Shown: piece by piece, positions 5,172-7,267 of the stretch
Numbering within the stretch: the first letter of the stretch is position 1
Layout: each line of letters begins with the position of its first letter
DNA from: CAYTUI01 sp964441335
GTDB lineage: Bacteria; Patescibacteriota; Patescibacteriia; UBA1558; 2-01-FULL-52-15
DNA: 7,267 bases
Reading direction: 5' to 3'
NCBI GenBank assembly: GCA_964441335.1
Contig: CAYTUI010000048.1
Coordinates: 1 to 7,267, forward strand
The notes under the pieces: model-generated
Databases searched by the model: none
What the model was told of the DNA's origin: nothing
The model's input: the letters and a program-made list of their open reading frames with translations, nothing else
Translations under genes and position numbers: made by a program

Positions 5172-5323
5172 ACGCAGGATCGTCGAGGATACAGAAACGG
5201 TGGATTCCTTGCTGAAGTTGCAGGTAAGGCAAGGGTCTGTGGGCATCTATCCCCCACGGACAACGATCAAACGTCCTGCGTGGCGCATGTCTACGGACTT
5301 AATGCGCTTGCCAACGTTTGATC
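5172..5323 (+). ncRNA. Candidate structured RNA or riboswitch-like leader
   Basis: Upstream of the 5352 gene the sequence closes on itself: ACGCAGGA (5172-5179) with TCCTGCGT (5274-5281), then TCGT/ACGA (5180-5183 with 5263-5266). Inside are two stems that abut exactly, CCTTGC/GCAAGG (5207-5212, 5229-5234) and GTCTGTGGG/CCCACGGAC (5235-5243, 5253-5261, one G-U), plus a 23-nt unpaired joint (5184-5206). The 3' part can instead form GATCAAACGT/ACGTTTGATC (5265-5274 with 5314-5323) enclosing TGG/CCA and CGCAT/ATGCG, which uses the same bases as the closing stem. The Shine-Dalgarno starts 17 nt later. I do not match it to a known riboswitch class; function is inference. Confidence 0.4.
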
Positions 5324-5351
5324 AGGATTTTCAAAAGACAAGGAGTCCCCA

Positions 5352-5564
5352 ATGAGCCTACTCGAAAAACTGAACGGCCCGCTCCAGTTCCTGGTTCTTC
5401 TCATGTTTCTCTTCTCTTCAGGCTACTTTGCAGCCGCATTTGCCAAGAGACGGGAAGACACCGGAACACTGATGATAGCTGTGATCTCCGGCATCGTTGC
5501 CCTTCTCTGTGGATTCCAGATGATCTTGGAACAGCTGATCACCGAGTACCACCTCGGCGGGTAA
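5352..5564 (+). CDS. Unknown small membrane protein, 70 aa, two predicted membrane segments
   Basis: Not recognised. Residues 1-9 (MSLLEKLNG) are amphipathic, 11-30 (LQFLVLLMFLFSSGYFAAAF) form the first membrane helix, AKRREDTG (31-38) is a charged loop, 39-57 (TLMIAVISGIVALLCGFQM) the second helix, and the tail is short and polar. The positive loop suggests both ends face outward, opposite to the 58-aa protein, though the charge difference is small. The ATG has AAGGAG (5340-5345) six bases upstream. It follows a long structured leader and is 40 nt before the next gene, with which it likely forms an operon. Size and layout are compatible with a holin-like or small regulatory membrane protein, but nothing in the sequence proves either. 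Confidence 0.8.
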   Translation: MSLLEKLNGPLQFLVLLMFLFSSGYFAAAFAKRREDTGTLMIAVISGIVALLCGFQMILEQLITEYHLGG

Positions 5565-5604
5565 CCGCAATCACCTATCCCTCGGGCTAGAAAGGAGCAA
5601 GACC

Positions 5605-5799
5605 ATGCCTCAACCGCGGATCATCACGCTGACGGCCGACCAGCGTTACGAGCTCTTCATGGCCGGACTGTCGGTCGACGCGCAAGCCGACATGATTCTC
5701 GGCCGCCGACCGGACCTGGCCAAGAAACACGAAGAACTGCTCGACGAGATGGCTTTCGGCCTTCAAGTTGAGAGGGTTCGGAACGGCCAGTCCGTCTGA
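5605..5799 (+). CDS. Unknown small soluble helical protein, 64 aa
   Basis: Not recognised. It is the only product in the right-hand cluster without a hydrophobic segment. After PQPRIITLTADQR the sequence predicts two or three helices: about 11-22 (ADQRYELFMAGL), 24-33 (VDAQADMILG) and 36-54 (PDLAKKHEELLDEMAFGLQV), with alternating Leu/Met and charged residues that fit a small helical bundle or a binding helix pair. AAAGGAG (5591-5597) sits 7 nt before the ATG, a strong and unambiguous signal. It follows the 70-aa membrane protein by 40 nt. A GC-rich hairpin begins 8 nt after the TGA stop and probably ends the unit. A cytoplasmic partner of the membrane protein is possible but unproven. Confidence 0.75.
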   Translation: MPQPRIITLTADQRYELFMAGLSVDAQADMILGRRPDLAKKHEELLDEMAFGLQVERVRNGQSV

Positions 5800-5806
5800 A
5801 ACGTTT

Positions 5807-5843
5807 CCCGTCCGCTCAGCGCATCAGCGCATGGGCGGACGGG
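5807..5843 (+). terminator. Strong hairpin after the 64-aa gene, with a tandem octamer in the loop
   Basis: CCCGTCCGC pairs with GCGGACGGG (9 bp). The loop contains CAGCGCAT twice in a row (5817-5832), itself able to form GCGC-ATCA-GCGC. No T-run follows. It has the same position relative to the stop codon as the hairpin at 4945-4981. Confidence 0.55.
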
Positions 5844-5844
5844 G

Positions 5845-5942
5845 ACTCACTCAAGCACATTTCTATTGTCAGAACTAGAAGATTGTAGTCAGAAATTCCA
5901 GTACTACCGAATTCCGGCTTTATCAAATGTGTTTAAGTGAGT
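5845..5942 (+). other. Long imperfect stem upstream of leader element A
   Basis: Bases 5845-5862 pair with 5925-5942 over 18 positions with one mismatch (C-A) and one G-U. The 62-nt loop carries near-repeated TTGTCAGAA/TAGTCAGAA words and no gene. The 3' arm can instead pair with ACACA at 5948-5952, which would break the long stem. Confidence 0.6.
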
Positions 5943-5950
5943 TCAATACA

Positions 5951-5987
5951 CACGTTCTTTCCACTAGCAAGTGCGTTAAACGCACAA
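5951..5987 (+). promoter_or_regulatory. Conserved leader element, copy A (hairpin joined to Shine-Dalgarno)
   Basis: The element runs CACGTTCTTTCCACTAGCAA followed by GTGCGTTAAACGCAC and AA. The GTGCG-TTAAA-CGCAC hairpin (5971-5985) ends exactly where the AAGGAG (5986-5991) of the 6000 gene begins. A competing stem CACT-AGCA-AGTG (5962-5973) uses the hairpin's first bases. Copy B at 6692-6730 matches 35 of 37 bases with a 2-nt insertion. Confidence 0.75.
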
Positions 5988-5999
5988 GGAGCAAACAGA

Positions 6000-6470
6000 A
6001 TGAAATCTCTCCGGAACTGGAAAATGTCCGGTCTGTTGGTTCTCGTATTGGTCGTCGGCTTCCTCGCGGGAGTCGGTACGACCAAGCTTCTACTCGAGCA
6101 CAACTCCGCCGTGAACAACGTAGAGGCGAACGTCACGGAGGACGCGAAAGACCTCATCGCCTACGTCTGGACCTTGTATGAGAAGAGCGGAACCTTCCCG
6201 GATGTTGAGGCTCTCCAAAACATGAGCTCCCGCAACGTTGAGGCGAGCATCTTGTCCCTCTACCATTCAGACGAGATGTCGGATCTCATCTACACCCCGA
6301 TTGCAAGTCCGAGTGACTTCATGAAGTGGGTGAAGTTCTATGGGTTCAAGGGTGCTGAAGGCTTGGCGTCAGGAACGCTCTTCTACAGCCGTAGCGATAA
6401 CGGCCAAGTCTGCGAAATCAGCGCCTACGCAGATAGCCGCTTCATCATCCTCTACAGGTCGAGTCTGTAG
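6000..6470 (+). CDS. Unknown membrane-anchored extracytoplasmic protein, 156 aa
   Basis: No family recognised. Residues 1-9 (MKSLRNWKM) are basic, 11-28 (GLLVLVLVVGFLAGVGTT at the core) make a single membrane helix, and positive-inside places the remaining roughly 125 residues outside. That part is mixed: a polar linker (33-48), a helical region DAKDLIAYVWTLYEKSG (48-64), then PSDFMKWVKFYGFKGAEGLA (104-123) and strand-like SGTLFYSRSD, CEISAYADSRFIILYR. One Cys (139) only. The layout is like the 145-aa protein at 4491 but I see no clear sequence similarity. The ATG at 6000 is fixed by AAGGAG 8 nt upstream; earlier in-frame ATG codons would read through the leader hairpin. It appears to be a single-gene unit with its own duplicated-type leader. 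Confidence 0.8.
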   Translation: MKSLRNWKMSGLLVLVLVVGFLAGVGTTKLLLEHNSAVNNVEANVTEDAKDLIAYVWTLYEKSGTFPDVEALQNMSSRNVEASILSLYHSDEMSDLIYTPIASPSDFMKWVKFYGFKGAEGLASGTLFYSRSDNGQVCEISAYADSRFIILYRSSL

Positions 6471-6511
6471 TCGCAAGCCGTTCAGCTCAACCCAGAGGAG
6501 AAAACCCACGA

Positions 6512-6520
6512 ATGAGTTAA
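6512..6520 (+). other. Two-codon minimal ORF (ATG AGT TAA) with Shine-Dalgarno
   Basis: AGAGGAG (6494-6500) lies 11 nt before ATG AGT TAA. This could be a regulatory start-stop unit, a relic of a lost small gene, or chance. Between 6471 and 6746 I see no longer gene. Confidence 0.3.
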
Positions 6521-6583
6521 TCAATAGCTAAGCCGGAAGAACGCTCCCGGTAGTCGGAAAACCCGCCGACGTAAAAAAAGGTT

Positions 6584-6614
6584 TGGGGGAAATAACACCA
6601 CGTTGATTCCCCCA
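6584..6614 (+). other. Hairpin in the 6471-6746 gene-free stretch
   Basis: TGGGGGAA (6584-6591) pairs with TTCCCCCA (6607-6614); AAC/GTT inside shortens the loop. It abuts the large stem starting at 6614. Confidence 0.55.
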
Positions 6615-6685
6615 CCCACCCAAGCGTATTAACAACATTTAACCGTTAAATGTAAAGTGTCAATTGTTAATTCGTTTAGGTGGGT
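6614..6685 (+). other. 72-nt branched stem upstream of leader element B
   Basis: Three stacked stems separated by single mismatches: ACCCACC/GGTGGGT (6614-6620, 6679-6685), AAGCG/CGTTT (6622-6626, 6673-6677, one G-U) and ATTAACAA/TTGTTAAT (6628-6635, 6664-6671). Within is a perfect inner dyad ATTTAAC-C-GTTAAAT (6637-6651). A competing stem GTTTAG/CTAAAC (6674-6679 with 6686-6691) would break the outer pairing. Confidence 0.6.
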
Positions 6686-6691
6686 CTAAAC

Positions 6692-6730
6692 CACGTGTTC
6701 TTTTCACTACCAAGTGCGTTAAACGCACAA
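6692..6730 (+). promoter_or_regulatory. Conserved leader element, copy B
   Basis: Nearly identical to 5951-5987: CACGTGTTCTTTTCACTACC, then AA, GTGCGTTAAACGCAC and AA. The hairpin (6714-6728) is 4 nt before the AAGAGGAA Shine-Dalgarno (6733-6740). CACT-ACCA-AGTG (6705-6716) is the competing small stem, kept despite the base change in its loop. Confidence 0.75.
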
Positions 6731-6746
6731 CTAAGAGGAATTCAAG

Positions 6747-6905
6747 ATGCAACCGGTACAACCGATGTCCACGGCCGAGTTCGATGTCTTGTGTATCTTC
6801 TCCTGCGTTCTCATCTTGGTTCCGACCTTCTTCATGGTGCGAGACATGTTCGCATTCATGCGGAGTCTGAGACAGGAAGACAAGCAGAAGGGAGAGACTC
6901 GATGA
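6747..6905 (+). CDS. Unknown single-pass small membrane protein, 52 aa
   Basis: Short gene supported by signals rather than length: AAGAGGAA lies 6 nt before the ATG, the conserved leader hairpin precedes it, and its TGA overlaps the next gene's ATG as ATGA. The product starts MQPVQPMSTAEFDVLCIFSC, has one membrane helix at about 13-31 (through VLILVPTFFMV), and ends in a charged tail rich in Arg, Glu, Asp and Lys (MRSLRQEDKQKGETR). The positive tail suggests the C-terminus is cytoplasmic and the short N-terminus outside. The coupling implies roughly equal synthesis with the 105-aa protein and perhaps a shared complex. I recognise no family; the size recalls small accessory subunits such as spanin- or holin-partner proteins, but there is no motif to support that. 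Confidence 0.75.
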   Translation: MQPVQPMSTAEFDVLCIFSCVLILVPTFFMVRDMFAFMRSLRQEDKQKGETR

Positions 6906-7219
6906 ACTGGAATGTCTTCTGGCTGGTTTCACTTGCGAGCATCCTTACGGTGCTCATCCAAGCGGCTTTATCCATCAAGGTCGGAACCTTCAGCCGCAAT
7001 CAGATGTATCTGTACGATCACATCACCTGGATGGACGACGAGTGCTTGCCGTTCAAAAACCACGGCGGCATGTGGAGCGACCTGTTCCTGATGTCTCCTC
7101 TCCTGGGTCTGGTGGCCGGTCACTACTGTGAGTGGTCAATGCCTTGGAAACTGGGGAGCCTAGGGGGCGCCACCGTTGTCAGCTGGTTCATGCACAAAAG
7201 CTGGGTCAAGGATACGTAA
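6902..7219 (+). CDS. Unknown membrane protein, 105 aa, about three predicted membrane segments
   Basis: Not recognised. Hydrophobic stretches lie at about 5-25 (VFWLVSLASILTVLIQAAL), 60-74 (DLFLMSPLLGLVAGH) and 84-99 (LGSLGGATVVSWFMH). The loop between the first two is polar and notable: MYLYDHITWMDDECLPFKNH holds an Asp-Asp-Glu-Cys cluster flanked by His40 and His54, followed by GGMWSDL. His74, Cys76 and Glu77 follow the second segment. Acidic, Cys and His residues in and next to the membrane could bind a metal or cofactor, but this is speculation. The start is fixed by the ATGA overlap with the 52-aa gene and by GGAGAG (6891-6896) 5 nt upstream. A hairpin (7230-7261) follows. Translation is probably coupled to the upstream gene. 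Confidence 0.8.
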   Translation: MNWNVFWLVSLASILTVLIQAALSIKVGTFSRNQMYLYDHITWMDDECLPFKNHGGMWSDLFLMSPLLGLVAGHYCEWSMPWKLGSLGGATVVSWFMHKSWVKDT

Positions 7220-7229
7220 TGGTTCAATA

Positions 7230-7261
7230 GCTTGGAATCACTTTGGTGGTAATATCCAAGC
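7230..7261 (+). terminator. Hairpin after the last gene (at window edge)
   Basis: GCTTGGA (7230-7236) pairs with TCCAAGC (7255-7261), with CAC/GTG able to pair in the loop. It starts 11 nt after the stop codon. The window ends six bases later, so a T-run cannot be judged. Confidence 0.4.
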
Positions 7262-7267
7262 ATATGT

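Noticed and set aside
5195..5212. Resemblance to the start of 23S rRNA (ACGGTGGATTCCTTG)
   Set aside because: Match is limited to about 15 nt with mismatches and no flanking rRNA sequence.
5318..5590. 90-codon frame starting in the structured leader
   Set aside because: Out of frame with the well-supported 5352 gene, no Shine-Dalgarno, starts inside the leader stem.
6601..6632. Promoter TTGATT, 18 nt, TATTAA before leader B
   Set aside because: Both boxes are weak matches and they lie inside the stems at 6584-6685; not strong enough to list.
6614..6685. Integron attC site
   Set aside because: ATTTAAC and GTTAAAT fit the RYYYAAC/GTTRRRY core consensus, but they lie at the centre of the dyad one base apart, whereas attC has them at the outer ends; no integrase gene is seen.
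4229..6728. CRISPR-like array from the repeated 12-15 nt hairpins
   Set aside because: Copies are far apart, of two different sequences, tied to start codons, and have no regular spacers.
4255..7219. Alternative genetic code with TGA read as Gly or Trp
   Set aside because: TGA ends several genes at sensible positions before hairpins or in an ATGA overlap, so standard bacterial decoding fits.

Overview
The window joins two very different halves. Positions 1 to about 3900, read on the minus strand, are core bacterial translation genes in the order tuf, rpsJ, rplC, rplD (rplD runs off the left edge). They are followed on the left-hand side of the junction by a small, self-contained minus-strand gene with a Phd/YefM-like N-terminal region. 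Codons here are moderately A/T-ending and the spacers are rich in A/T runs, short tandem repeats and palindromes. The gene order, the minimal or absent ribosome binding sites in the ribosomal protein genes, and the REP-like hairpin pairs suggest a Patescibacteria/CPR (Parcubacteria-like) genome from a metagenome. That is an inference from style, not a proven placement. TGA is used as a stop in several right-half genes, so a TGA-recoding lineage is unlikely.

From about 4080 rightward everything is on the plus strand. A near-ideal promoter (TTGACA, 17 nt, TATACT) lies in AT-rich DNA. After about 4185 the sequence becomes clearly more GC-rich, with G/C-ending codons. It encodes seven small proteins of 52 to 156 residues, none of which I recognise. 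Six are predicted to carry N-terminal or multiple membrane segments (58 aa with two, 145 aa with one, 70 aa with two, 156 aa with one, 52 aa with one, 105 aa with about three); one (64 aa) is soluble and charged. They are arranged as short transcription/translation units: 4255-4431 plus 4491-4928; 5352-5564 plus 5605-5799; 6000-6470; and 6747-6905 overlapping 6902-7219 by ATGA.

The striking feature of the right half is RNA architecture. Four of the seven genes have a compact hairpin at or just before the Shine-Dalgarno sequence. Two are identical GCGC-UUCG-GCGC hairpins and two are identical GTGCG-TTAAA-CGCAC hairpins; the latter pair sits in a 37-39 nt leader that is almost identical at two otherwise unrelated genes, each time preceded by a long imperfect stem. 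A further 150-nt stretch before 5352 folds on paper into a closed multibranch structure overlapping an alternative hairpin, which is riboswitch-like. Strong GC hairpins follow two of the stop codons.

The left half also has oddities: a roughly 70-residue repetitive Glu/Lys tail on L3, a 302-nt gap with a terminator-like hairpin splitting rpsJ from rplC, a 30-bp perfect palindrome between tuf and rpsJ, and a tuf leader with competing Shine-Dalgarno and anti-Shine-Dalgarno segments.
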